Assembly: GCA_963707695.1 (NCBI GenBank)
Contig: CAVPQY010000002.1
Location: 124,001 to 188,000, forward strand
From: JAOPZW01 sp963707695
GTDB lineage: Bacteria > Actinomycetota > Thermoleophilia > Solirubrobacterales > Solirubrobacteraceae
Reading direction: 5' to 3'
DNA: 64,000 nt
The notes under the pieces were generated by a model. It ran no database searches. It was given only the letters and a program-made list of their open reading frames with translations, and was not told the DNA's origin. A program made the position numbers and the translations under genes. This document shows positions 42,915-51,416 of this stretch, one piece after another (the first letter of the stretch is position 1; each line of letters opens with the position of its first letter).

Positions 42915-43676
42915 TCACACGCTGACGCCGGCGACCGTCGCGCCGGCGACGCCGAGCGCCACGAGCGTGACGAGCACCGCGAAGGCCCGCCCGAGCGCCT
43001 GCGTCGAGACCCCGTCGGAGAGCCGCGGGCCGGCCACGGCGCCGGCCACCGCGGCGACCCCCATGGTCGCGGCGACCGTGAGGTCGAGGCCGTTGCCGGC
43101 CGCCACGTGCGCCGCCAGGCCGGAGAGGGAGACCATGGCGACGACGACCATCGACGTCCCCATCGCCTCGCGCATCCCGAAGCTGAGGCCGATCGCGAGC
43201 GCGGGGACGACGACGAAGCCGCCCCCGACGCCCGCCAGGCCGGTGAGCGCCCCCGCGAGCAGGCCGGCCGGGACCAGGACGCGGCCGCGGGGCGCCGGGC
43301 AACCGCCGGCGGCGCGGGCGGGGGAGCCCGCACGGTGCCACGTGACGCGCGCGGCGAGCAGCATGAAGCCGCTGAAGAGGAGGAGCAGGGCGGCGCCCCC
43401 GAGCGCCCGGTTGGCGAGGGTCCCGACGACGCTGCCGACCGACGCGGCGGCCGCGAACCAGGCTGCGGAGGCCCAGCAGACGGCGCCGCGACGGGCCTGC
43501 CCGACCGCCCCCGTCGCCGCGCCGGCGGCGACGACCGCCAGGCTCGCGGTCGTCGCCGCGTGGACGTCGAGCCCGACCCCGTAGACGAGCGCCGGGACCG
43601 CGAGCACGGCGCCACCGCCGCCGACCGTGCCGACGACGAGCCCGATGACCAGGCCGAGGACGAGGGCGGCGATCAC
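42915..43676 (-). CDS. TauE/SafE family sulfite exporter-like permease
   Basis: A 253-residue protein from GTG 43676 with about eight helices. The duplicated family motif appears as GLVVGTVGGGGAVLAVPALVYG and ALTGLAGVGGGFVVVPALA. In persulfide-oxidation operons such permeases are thought to export sulfite, the product of persulfide dioxygenase. Its stop is 88 bases before the dioxygenase start, on the same strand, but that gene has its own promoter. Confidence 0.9.
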   Translation of the reverse strand: MIAALVLGLVIGLVVGTVGGGGAVLAVPALVYGVGLDVHAATTASLAVVAAGAATGAVGQARRGAVCWASAAWFAAAASVGSVVGTLANRALGGAALLLLFSGFMLLAARVTWHRAGSPARAAGGCPAPRGRVLVPAGLLAGALTGLAGVGGGFVVVPALAIGLSFGMREAMGTSMVVVAMVSLSGLAAHVAAGNGLDLTVAATMGVAAVAGAVAGPRLSDGVSTQALGRAFAVLVTLVALGVAGATVAGVSV

Positions 43677-43847
43677 GCGGTCACCGGGACCGGCGCGCAC
43701 TGGCGGACGCTCGAGTGCCTCGTGTACAACGACACAACCGTAGAGTAGTGAAACGTCGGCTGCAGTGCGGCGACGGGTCCCTTCGTCGTCCTCGCCGGCG
43801 GGCGTGCGGCCGCCGACGCGCCGCGCCGTCCCGGATAGGCTCGCCCC

Positions 43848-44738
43848 ATGCGCGTGCTCGTCACGGGAGCGAGCGGGTTCCTCGGGAAGGTGACATGCGC
43901 GCGCCTGCTCGCGGAGGGGCACGAGGTGCTCGCGCTGGTCCGCCGGCCGGGGAGCGAGCCGCCCGGCACGACCGCGGTGGCGGGCGACCTGACGAGCGCG
44001 GGCGCGCTCGGGCCGGCGGTGGCCGGCGCGGCGCCCGACGTCGTGCTGCACCTCGCGGCCGAGATCGCCTCGCAGCGCAGCGAGGCGAAGGTGCGCGCGG
44101 TGAACGTCGAGGGCACGCGGGCGCTCGTCGACGCGTGCGTGGCCGCCGGGTCGCCGCGCGTCGTCTTCGCCTCGACCGTCGTGACCGGCGACGCGGGCGG
44201 GCGGCTGCTCACCGAGGACGAGCCGCTGCCGGTGGCCACGCCCTATGGGCGCTCGAAGCAGGACGGCGAGCGCCTGCTCGCCGAGAGCGGCCTGCCGCTT
44301 GTCGTGATCCGGCCCTCGCACGTCTACGGCCCCGGCGGCTGGTACGCGGAGGACCTCGTGGCGCGCCTGCGGCAGCCGGGGCGCTTCTGCGTGATCGGCA
44401 AGGGCGCGAACCTCTGGGACGTCGTCCACGTCGACGACGTCGCCTCCGCGCTGCTCTTCGCGCTCGCCGACGCGCCGGCCGGCGAGACCTACCACTGCGC
44501 CGACGACGAGCCCATCACCGCCTACGACTTCATGGCGCTGACCGCGAGCACGCTCGGCCTCGGGCCGCCGCGCAGGATCCCGGTGGCGGTCGCGCGCGTC
44601 GCCGCCGGCGCGAACGCCGTCGACGCCGTCGTGCGCTCGGCACGCTCGAGCAACGCGAAGCTCCGCGCCGCCGGGTGGGTGCCGCGCTTCCCGTCGGCGC
44701 GCACCGGCGTGCCGGCGGCGCTCGACGCCCTCGGCTGA
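43848..44738 (+). CDS. NAD-dependent epimerase/dehydratase (extended SDR)
   Basis: A 296-residue Rossmann protein. The nucleotide motif is VTGASGFLGK at the N-terminus, the NAG-like region is LHLAAE, and the catalytic residues are Ser/Thr in FASTVVTG and Tyr-Lys in PYGRSK. The C-terminal part resembles 3-beta-HSD/dihydroflavonol-4-reductase-like SDRs (VVHVDDVASAL). The substrate is unknown. It converges on the sulfatase operon. Confidence 0.9.
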   Translation: MRVLVTGASGFLGKVTCARLLAEGHEVLALVRRPGSEPPGTTAVAGDLTSAGALGPAVAGAAPDVVLHLAAEIASQRSEAKVRAVNVEGTRALVDACVAAGSPRVVFASTVVTGDAGGRLLTEDEPLPVATPYGRSKQDGERLLAESGLPLVVIRPSHVYGPGGWYAEDLVARLRQPGRFCVIGKGANLWDVVHVDDVASALLFALADAPAGETYHCADDEPITAYDFMALTASTLGLGPPRRIPVAVARVAAGANAVDAVVRSARSSNAKLRAAGWVPRFPSARTGVPAALDALG

Positions 44739-44782
44739 CGCGCGCCGGAGGCGGCCCGCCGCGCCACCGCGGGCCCGCCGCG

Positions 44783-46438
44783 TCAGCGCAGGCGCCCGGG
44801 CACCCAGGCGCCGTCGTCCGGGGCCGGCGGCAGCCGCGGCGACGTCGTCCCGCTGGCTGCGCACAGGCGCTCCAGCACGCCGTGCAGGCGCCGCGCCTCG
44901 CGCCGCGCCTGCGCCGTCCGCCCGGCGCCGGTGCCCTTGGCGACGAGGTTCAGCGCCTCGTCGGGGTCGGCCTCGAGGTCGTACAGCTCGTACTCCGGCG
45001 CCACCGCGCCGTCCGGGTCGAGGTAGACGGCGTACTTCCAGCGGCGGTCGCGCACGCAGCGGATCCGGTTCGGCTGCCCCGGCGCCTCCTGGAACGCCGT
45101 CCCCGCCTGGTGGTCGTCGTAGGTGAACAGGACCGCGTCGCGGACGCCGTCGCGCTCGCCGCGCAGCACCGGCCCGAGGTCGTGGCCGTCGAGCCCGCCG
45201 GGCGCGTCCGGCCCCCCGGCCAGGCCCAGCAGCGTCGGCACGACGTCGACGAGCGAGACGAGCGCGTCGCTCTGGCGCGGCGACGGGAAGAGCGCCGGGC
45301 TCGACACGACGAGCGGCACGTGGATCGACTCCTCGTAGGCGTTGAAGATCTTCTGGCGCAGGCCGCCGTGGGAGAGCCCCAGCTCGCCGTGGTCGGCGGT
45401 CCGCACGATCACGGTCCGGGACCGCAGCGAGGAGGGGTCGGCCGGGTCGCCGAGCGCGGCCAGCAGCCGCCCGACCTTCGCGTCGGCCTCGCGGTGCAGG
45501 TGCGCGTAGAAGTCGGCGTAGCGCTGCTGCTCCTCGCGCCCGTCCAGCGCGCCGAGGTACGAGGCCAGCCCGAGCTTCGTCATCGCCTGCACCGTCGGCT
45601 TGTCGCGCAGGTCCTCGTCGAGGGTCCGCGGCAGCGGGACGCGGACGTCGTCGACGTCGCCGCGCGCGTAGCCGCCCTCCTCGTAGGAGGCCGGGTAGCC
45701 GAGCACGTCGTGGGGGTTGATGAGGCACCAGACGAGGCAGAACGGCTCCGGGAGGTCCGCCCGCGCGAGCCAGTCCTCCATCTGGCGCGTGTAGTCCTCG
45801 TCCCAGCCGCGCCCGCTCGGGCCCGCGCGCCCGCCGCCGAACGACGTCGCCTTGGCGTCCCCGCCCGCCTCGGACGGCTCCCAGTCGGCGAAGCCGTAGT
45901 CGCGCCGGACCCGGGCCGCGTCCGCGGGCTCCCAGTCCCCGCCGCCGGCGGGCTTGGAGAGGTGCCACTTCCCCTTGAGCGCGACGTGGTAGCCGCGCTC
46001 GCCCAGGAGCGTCGCGAGGGTCCGGGTGCCCGGCGGCAGCTGGGGCTCGTCGCCGCTCTTGGGGCCGAGCCGCAGGAGGCCGCGCGCGAAGGCGCGCGCC
46101 ACGCGGCCCGGCGGAGCCTCCCCGCTGAGCGCCAGCCGGGCCGCCGCGCGCACGACGTCCGGCGCGTGACGGCGGTCGGGGAAGAGGTCCCCGGCGGTGA
46201 GCGTCAGCGTCACCCCGTGCCGCGACGGGTAGGTGCCGGTGAGCAGGCTGGCCCGCGACGGGGAGCACATCGCCGTCGCGATGAACGCGTTCGTGAACGT
46301 CATGCCGGTCCGCCGCAGCTCGGCGTCGTTGGGCATGAGCGCGTCCCGCCAGCCGGGCTCCGCCGGCCAGTGCTGCGGGGCGCGCTCCTGGTCGGTCACG
46401 ACCAGCACGAGGTTGGGCGGGCGGTGCGGCGCGGCCAT
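44783..46438 (-). CDS. sulfatase (formylglycine-dependent)
   Basis: A 551-residue alkaline-phosphatase-superfamily enzyme. Asp16 in VVTDQE is a metal ligand, and CSPSR (58-62) is the CxPxR sequon in which Cys58 becomes formylglycine. Further sites are KGKWHLSKP and TADHGELGLSHGG. No signal peptide is seen, so it is probably cytoplasmic. ATG 46438 overlaps the upstream gene as TGATG. It is the last gene of an operon that begins with an arylsulfotransferase, so one unit encodes both sulfate transfer and sulfate-ester cleavage. Confidence 0.93.
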   Translation of the reverse strand: MAAPHRPPNLVLVVTDQERAPQHWPAEPGWRDALMPNDAELRRTGMTFTNAFIATAMCSPSRASLLTGTYPSRHGVTLTLTAGDLFPDRRHAPDVVRAAARLALSGEAPPGRVARAFARGLLRLGPKSGDEPQLPPGTRTLATLLGERGYHVALKGKWHLSKPAGGGDWEPADAARVRRDYGFADWEPSEAGGDAKATSFGGGRAGPSGRGWDEDYTRQMEDWLARADLPEPFCLVWCLINPHDVLGYPASYEEGGYARGDVDDVRVPLPRTLDEDLRDKPTVQAMTKLGLASYLGALDGREEQQRYADFYAHLHREADAKVGRLLAALGDPADPSSLRSRTVIVRTADHGELGLSHGGLRQKIFNAYEESIHVPLVVSSPALFPSPRQSDALVSLVDVVPTLLGLAGGPDAPGGLDGHDLGPVLRGERDGVRDAVLFTYDDHQAGTAFQEAPGQPNRIRCVRDRRWKYAVYLDPDGAVAPEYELYDLEADPDEALNLVAKGTGAGRTAQARREARRLHGVLERLCAASGTTSPRLPPAPDDGAWVPGRLR

Positions 46439-47025
46439 CAGCGCTCCAGGCCCTCCTCGCGCAGGACGGCCTCGAGGTCCTGGACGTGGTCCTGGCCCCA
46501 GAACAGCTCGCCGGCGTGGACGAGCACCGGCACGCCCCAGTGGCCGAGCTCGTCCAGGCGCGCGGTGCTCGCGTCCACCCGCGCGCGCAGCGCCGGGTCC
46601 TCCAGCGCCATCCGGCAGGCGTCCCACCTCAGGCCGGCCCGCTCGGCCACGCCCCGCAGCCCGTCGTCGCTCGCGACGTCGACCGCCTCGGCCCAGATCC
46701 CGCGGCTCGCCTCGAGCACGAAGTCGCGCTCGCGCCCCACGTCGACCGCGTGCTCGGCGAGGAGCAGGCAGCGCTCGGCCCCGGCGCCGATGGGGTCGTG
46801 GATGCGGCCGAAGGGCAGGCCGAGCCGCGCCGCCTCGCGGTCGACGTCGCGCAGCGTGTGCAGCCGCTTGGCCCGTGGCACCGCCTGGCCGCGCATCGCC
46901 ATCGGGATGACGCCGCGGTAGGCGAGGTCGACGTCGAAGCGCTCGGGGAGGCCGAACGCGCGCGGCGCGGCCAGGTACGAGTACGGGCTGCGGAAGGAGA
47001 AGAAGAACTCGACGCGCGGCGTCAT
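46438..47025 (-). CDS. DsbA-family thioredoxin-fold protein, HCCA isomerase-like
   Basis: A 195-residue protein: VEFFFSFRSPYSYLA at the N-terminus, then a helical insert, ending with HWGVPVLVHAGELFWGQDHV. This is the 2-hydroxychromene-2-carboxylate isomerase / GST-kappa pattern, where SPYS replaces the redox CxxC. It should bind glutathione or a similar thiol rather than oxidise disulfides. Overlaps ATGA with the next gene upstream and TGATG with the sulfatase. Confidence 0.85.
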   Translation of the reverse strand: MTPRVEFFFSFRSPYSYLAAPRAFGLPERFDVDLAYRGVIPMAMRGQAVPRAKRLHTLRDVDREAARLGLPFGRIHDPIGAGAERCLLLAEHAVDVGRERDFVLEASRGIWAEAVDVASDDGLRGVAERAGLRWDACRMALEDPALRARVDASTARLDELGHWGVPVLVHAGELFWGQDHVQDLEAVLREEGLER

Positions 47026-47714
47026 CGCGCCGCCCAGCCGAGCTCGTCGAGCCGGTGACCGATCTGCTCGACGCGGTCCTGGGCGAAGAACCACCGCCCG
47101 TGCACCCAGGCCGCGGCCGTGTCGTACGGGCCGCGCCGGCGCATGCGCCGCTCGTTGCGCCGCACGGCGCGGGCCGCCTCGTCGGGCGGCGGCGGGTCGC
47201 CGCCGAGCTCGCGGCGCCAGAGCGCGGCGAAGTCGACGTTCGCCCCGACCTCGGCGAACCACAGGCGCCGCAGCGCCGCGACGCAGAAGCGCTCGAGCGC
47301 CGGGCCCTGCGGGCCGGCCGCCACCCAGCCGGCCAGGAACGCGGTGTCGCCGGGCGCGAGCGGCTCGTGGCGGGTGAGCACGAGGCCGGCGCGGCCGGCG
47401 CGGCGGGCCGCGTCGGCGAGCGCGTAGCGGCGCTTGGCCTCGACCGCCGGGTCGTCCGGGATGCCCCGCCGGACGACCGGGAGGAGGACCAACCGGACGT
47501 CGCGGCCGCGCAGGCGCTGCACGAGGTCGACGACGGCCACCGCGCCGGCGGGGTCGTCGAAGGCGAAGAACAGCTCGACGCGGCCGGAGCGGTGCAGCGC
47601 ACGCCGCAGCGCGGCGCCGAGCCGCCGCGGCCGGTCGACGCGCGCGGCGAGCACCACGGCCCGGGGCAGGACGCGGCGGGCCAGGTGGTCGGCGGCGGAG
47701 CCCGGTGTCGTCAC
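47022..47714 (-). CDS. divergent DsbA-family thioredoxin-fold protein
   Basis: A 230-residue protein from GTG 47714. After a 45-residue basic N-terminus it reads VELFFAFDDPAGAVAVVDLV, similar to its neighbour but without Cys or SPYS in the active-site loop. Later parts match the helical insertion (FCVAALRRLWF) and the closing strand (VHGRWFFAQDRV). It seems to be a paralogue that has lost the catalytic loop and may pair with the neighbouring protein. Overlaps GTGA with the arylsulfotransferase gene. Confidence 0.7.
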   Translation of the reverse strand: MTTPGSAADHLARRVLPRAVVLAARVDRPRRLGAALRRALHRSGRVELFFAFDDPAGAVAVVDLVQRLRGRDVRLVLLPVVRRGIPDDPAVEAKRRYALADAARRAGRAGLVLTRHEPLAPGDTAFLAGWVAAGPQGPALERFCVAALRRLWFAEVGANVDFAALWRRELGGDPPPPDEAARAVRRNERRMRRRGPYDTAAAWVHGRWFFAQDRVEQIGHRLDELGWAAR

Positions 47715-49627
47715 GGCGCGGCCGCCGGCGCCGAGGTCGCGAGGCGCCGTCCGGCCGCCCCCAGCGCGCGGACCGCGAGCCGGGTCGCCGTCGTGGCGAC
47801 GTCGAGCCGCGTCTCGAATCCGCGCCGTGCGCCGGAGGCGAGGGGGGCCAGGGGGGCGCCCTCGCGACCCCCCAGCACCTGCCAGCGCCGGACGCTCGTC
47901 GCGCCGTTCCAGCTCGCGAAGACGGCGACGCGCCCGGGGCCCGTGCGCTGCACCGCGAGCGCGGGCCGGGTGCGCGGCGTCGCGCGCCACGGGACCCGCA
48001 GGACCCGGTAGCTCCCGTCGCCGTCGGGCAGCTGGGCGTCGAACAGCAGCCGCCCGCCCCGCGTGAACTCGGAGAAGAACGGCGTCGACCCGAAGCCGAC
48101 GAACACGTTGCCGCCGGGGCGCGTCTGCACGCTGCCCTCGCTCTGGGCCGAGGTGTCCGGAGCGCGGCGGTAGCTGCGCACCACCGTCGCGCGGTGCCGG
48201 CGGTGGTCGAGCGCCAGGACGAGGCCGCGCGAGGCGGGCGCCTTCTGCGGCGGCCCGGCCTCGTCGTCGAAGAGGCTGATCCGGCCGTCCGGGAGCATCC
48301 GGGCGTCGTGCTGGAACCAGAAGCGCGCGCCCGGGCCGAGCCGGAAGTCGCTCGCCTTCCCGCCGAGCGTCCACGCGACGCGCCCCGTGGGCCGGTCGAC
48401 GAGGTAGAGGGCGGACGTGTCGCGGGCCGACAGCAGCACGCGGCCGCCCGGCAGGGCCTGGATCGCGTTGAGGTGGAAGGCGTCGTAGGACGCGCTGTTG
48501 GCGGGGGTGGCGTAGGACTCCGCGAGCGGGACGTGCCCGAGCGCGTGCCACTCCCAGACGACGAGCCCGGTGCGGACGTCGACCTGCTGGACGATGGCGT
48601 CGAGCAGCGGCGAGCGCGTGCCGGCCGGCGTGCCGGGCAGGTGCACGAGCACCGGCGAGTAGACCGTGAACAGCGCATCGCCTCCCGGCGTCAGCTCGAG
48701 CTCGTGGAGGTCCATCGGGTAGCCGTTGCCGGCGTGGACGGTGGCGACGGTGCGGTACGACGTGTCGGCGATCACGCCCTCGCCCAGGCCGAAGGCGGCC
48801 GCCGTCACCGGGCCCTGCCACCAGGTGAGCACCCGGCGCCCCGCGAAGCGCTGGACCCGGAGGTTCGCCGCGACGTCGGGCGGCGTGAGCTGCCGGAACC
48901 ACACGGGCTCGCCCCGGCGGTCGGCGATCATCGGGCCGCCCGGGCCGACGGGCGAGATCGTCACCGTGGTCGTGCTGCCGGGGTGGACCACGGGGGACGG
49001 CAGCGGCGTGAGGAGGAGCGCGCCGCGGGTCCCGCCGCGGTCGCGGTGCACGGTGATGCGCGGCGGCACGAGGCCGGGCTCGGAGGTGAAGTGGCGCAGC
49101 TTGTCCGGCTGCGTGGCGGTGATCCGCAGCACGGGCGGCGTCACGCCCGCGACGGCGACCGTGAACGCGAAGCGGACCGGCGCGCGCCCGCGGACGCGGA
49201 CGGCGACGCGCACCCGCTCGCCGGGGGTCAGCGGGGCGGCGGGGACGAAGCTCGCCCCCCGGTGCCGGGAGTAGGGCCGCAGGCGCCCGGCGTGCGCGCC
49301 GCTCGCGGCGCCGACGACCCGCACGGAGGCGATGCGCCCGGGCGCGACGCCGAGGACGCTGACCTGCGTCTGCGGCGAGGCGTCCGGCGTGCCGGGGGCG
49401 GGGGAGATCGTGAGCCGTCCGGCGGCGCCCGCGGACGCGGGGCCGGCGAGCGCCGCGACGACCGCGGCGACCGCGGCGACCGCAGCGGCCAGGGCGGCGC
49501 GGGCGCGCCCGGGGCGCGGCGGGACCGGGTGCGGGGACGGGCCGCCGGGGCTTGCGGGCACGGGACCTCCGGGACGGATGGGGACGAGCGCCGCCGGCCA
49601 CCTGGGGCGCCGGCGCCGCCGGGTCAT
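47711..49627 (-). CDS. arylsulfotransferase (ASST) family protein
   Basis: A 638-residue exported protein from ATG 49627; a second ATG at 49654 is possible. A basic N-terminus (MTRRRRRPRW) leads to an Ala/Val-rich signal segment near residue 50. Family sites include NGYPMDLHELELTPGGDALF, VWEWHALGHV, DAFHLNAIQALPGGRVL and RFWFQHDARMLPDGRISLFDD, whose His residues would carry the sulfo group. The family moves sulfate between phenols without PAPS. The protein contains no cysteine, so no disulfide is needed. Divergent from a TetR gene. Confidence 0.88.
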   Translation of the reverse strand: MTRRRRRPRWPAALVPIRPGGPVPASPGGPSPHPVPPRPGRARAALAAAVAAVAAVVAALAGPASAGAAGRLTISPAPGTPDASPQTQVSVLGVAPGRIASVRVVGAASGAHAGRLRPYSRHRGASFVPAAPLTPGERVRVAVRVRGRAPVRFAFTVAVAGVTPPVLRITATQPDKLRHFTSEPGLVPPRITVHRDRGGTRGALLLTPLPSPVVHPGSTTTVTISPVGPGGPMIADRRGEPVWFRQLTPPDVAANLRVQRFAGRRVLTWWQGPVTAAAFGLGEGVIADTSYRTVATVHAGNGYPMDLHELELTPGGDALFTVYSPVLVHLPGTPAGTRSPLLDAIVQQVDVRTGLVVWEWHALGHVPLAESYATPANSASYDAFHLNAIQALPGGRVLLSARDTSALYLVDRPTGRVAWTLGGKASDFRLGPGARFWFQHDARMLPDGRISLFDDEAGPPQKAPASRGLVLALDHRRHRATVVRSYRRAPDTSAQSEGSVQTRPGGNVFVGFGSTPFFSEFTRGGRLLFDAQLPDGDGSYRVLRVPWRATPRTRPALAVQRTGPGRVAVFASWNGATSVRRWQVLGGREGAPLAPLASGARRGFETRLDVATTATRLAVRALGAAGRRLATSAPAAAP

Positions 49628-49668
49628 CCGACCACTTGTTGGAACGGATGTCAACTAGACTGCCCGTC

Positions 49669-50313
49669 GTGCCCTCCGACCCGCTTGCGCCCGTCGCCCG
49701 CGGGCGGCGCCTGACCCCCGACGCCCGCCGCCGCCACATCCTGCAGGCCGCGCGCGCGCTCTTCTCCGAGCGCGCCCACGCGAGCGTCACGACGGCCGAC
49801 GTGGCCGAGGCCGCGGGCGTCGCGCGGTCGCTCGTGCACCACTACTTCGGGGGCATCCGGGGGGTCTTCATGGCCGTCGTCGCCCAGGGCGGCGCGGAGC
49901 TGGCCGACGTGCGGACGGCGGGGCCCGAGACGCCACTCGACGAGCGCCTGGCCCACAACGTCGCCGCGGGGCTCGACGTGGTGGCCCGCAACCGCGAGAC
50001 CTGGCTCGCCGTCGTCGGGCGCGCGGGCGACCTCGCCGACCCCGAGCTCCGCGCCGTCGTCGAGGCCGCCACCGCCCACAGCGTCGAGCGGGCGCTCGCG
50101 GTGAGCGCCGACGTCGTCGACGACACGCCGGCCGCGCGGCTGGCCCTGCGGTGCTTCCACGCCTTCTCGACCGAGGCGACGCGGGCCTGGGTCGCCGGCG
50201 CGGCGACGCGGGCCGAGACCGAGGCGCTGCTCGTCGCGGCCCTGCGGGGCCTCTTGCTCGAGACGATCCCGGCGCTCGAGCGCGGCCCCGCGGACGCGCG
50301 GCCGCGCGCCTGA
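49669..50313 (+). CDS. TetR family transcriptional regulator
   Basis: A 214-residue repressor. Its helix-turn-helix is SVTTADVAEAAGVARSLVHHYFGG near residues 38-61, and the remainder is helical. TAGACT (49656-49661) ends seven bases before GTG 49669, favouring a leaderless start; an in-frame ATG at 49648 would add seven residues. It is divergent from the arylsulfotransferase operon by about 40 bases and is the likely regulator of it. No perfect palindrome was found; GTTG-N10-CAAC (49639-49656) is the best candidate. Confidence 0.9.
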   Translation: MPSDPLAPVARGRRLTPDARRRHILQAARALFSERAHASVTTADVAEAAGVARSLVHHYFGGIRGVFMAVVAQGGAELADVRTAGPETPLDERLAHNVAAGLDVVARNRETWLAVVGRAGDLADPELRAVVEAATAHSVERALAVSADVVDDTPAARLALRCFHAFSTEATRAWVAGAATRAETEALLVAALRGLLLETIPALERGPADARPRA

Positions 50314-50314
50314 C

Positions 50315-51316
50315 CTACGGGGCCAGCGGCGTCCCCGGCCGCGTCACCGAGCTCCACAGCGTCGCGTGGATGGGGGCGCGCACGCGGGCGGCGGGGACCC
50401 CGTCGCGCGGCGAGGCCATCACCTGCGTGGCCTCGCGGCTCGTGGCGAAGCGGCGCAGCTCCTCCGCGCCGGTGAGGCAGTGCCGGTCGCCCAGCGTGCT
50501 CGCGTACCAGCGGTCGACGACGGGGGTGCCGCGCACGTCCAGGCGGTGCAGCGCGCGGCGGTGCACGGCGGGCATCGCCGCGTGCCACAGCGCGAGCATC
50601 ACGCCCTCGCCGGAGGCCACGGCGTCGAGCGCGGCGGCGTCGCTGCCGAACGCGCGCACGTCGGACGGCGCGATCCGGCTGTGGGCGAACCAGCGCGCCG
50701 CGGGGCCGCCGTCCTCGAGGCCACCGGGCCCCACCATCCAGCGCTCCGCCGCGAGCTCGGCCGGGGCCAGGTCGGCGCGCGCGGCCAGGCGGTGGCCGCG
50801 GCCCGCGACGACGATCATCCGGTAGCGCAGGAACGGCACGGCCACGAGCTGCGGGGCCTCGGCCAGGCTGGGGCGCGGGCCGAGCGTGATGTCCGCGCGG
50901 CGTCGGTCGAGCAGCTCGGCGAAGCGCGTCGGCGACACGACCGCCACCGTCGCCTCGACGCCCGGCGTGCGATCGGTGAACGCCGACAGCAGCGCGGCGG
51001 CGGCGTGCTCCTCGACCATGCTCGTCGCCGCGACGTGCAGGACGCGCACGCCCGCGGGGCGGGTGTCGTCGAGGGACACGCGGGCGCGGTCGGCCAGGTC
51101 GCAGATCTCCTCCGCCAGCGAGGCGAGGCGCTCCCCGCCGGCGGTCAGGACGAGCGCATGGCCCGAGCGCGCGTAGAGGTCGTCGCCGAGCTCGCGCCGC
51201 AGCGCGCTGACGGCGGCCGACACCGCGGGCTCGCTCACGCCCAGCTCGCGGGCGGCGGCCTTGACGGACCCCAGGCGCGCGACGGTGGCGAACTCGTGCA
51301 GCTGGCGCAGCGTCAC
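50315..51316 (-). CDS. LysR family transcriptional regulator (cox-linked)
   Basis: A 333-residue regulator from GTG 51316. The N-terminal winged helix reads LRQLHEFATVARLGSVKAAA, with VSEPAVSAAVSALRREL as the recognition helix. The periplasmic-binding-like effector domain follows. It is divergent from the CO dehydrogenase genes with a 100-base gap holding a palindrome, so it probably controls them. The tail beyond residue 290 is unrelated to the effector core. Confidence 0.92.
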   Translation of the reverse strand: MTLRQLHEFATVARLGSVKAAARELGVSEPAVSAAVSALRRELGDDLYARSGHALVLTAGGERLASLAEEICDLADRARVSLDDTRPAGVRVLHVAATSMVEEHAAAALLSAFTDRTPGVEATVAVVSPTRFAELLDRRRADITLGPRPSLAEAPQLVAVPFLRYRMIVVAGRGHRLAARADLAPAELAAERWMVGPGGLEDGGPAARWFAHSRIAPSDVRAFGSDAAALDAVASGEGVMLALWHAAMPAVHRRALHRLDVRGTPVVDRWYASTLGDRHCLTGAEELRRFATSREATQVMASPRDGVPAARVRAPIHATLWSSVTRPGTPLAP

Positions 51317-51320
51317 GGCA

Positions 51321-51340
51321 GATGAAGCGTTCGGTTCATC
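51321..51340. promoter_or_regulatory. likely LysR binding site upstream of coxM
   Basis: GATGAA (51321-51326) and TTCATC (51335-51340) are an exact inverted repeat with an eight-base spacer, lying five bases from the LysR start codon and about 77 bases before coxM. The position suits autoregulation and activation of the cox genes. Confidence 0.6.
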
Positions 51341-51416
51341 GGCGGTTGCCGGGCGAGTCTAGGGGTGCCAGCTTCGGGGTGCGAAGGCCCCGGGTCGAGC
51401 GAGGAGGGCTGTCCCC

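Noticed and set aside
43715..43750. Second full ArsR operator upstream of tauE
   Set aside because: Only the half-site TGTACAAC is present; the other arm does not match, so it is reported only as a half-site.
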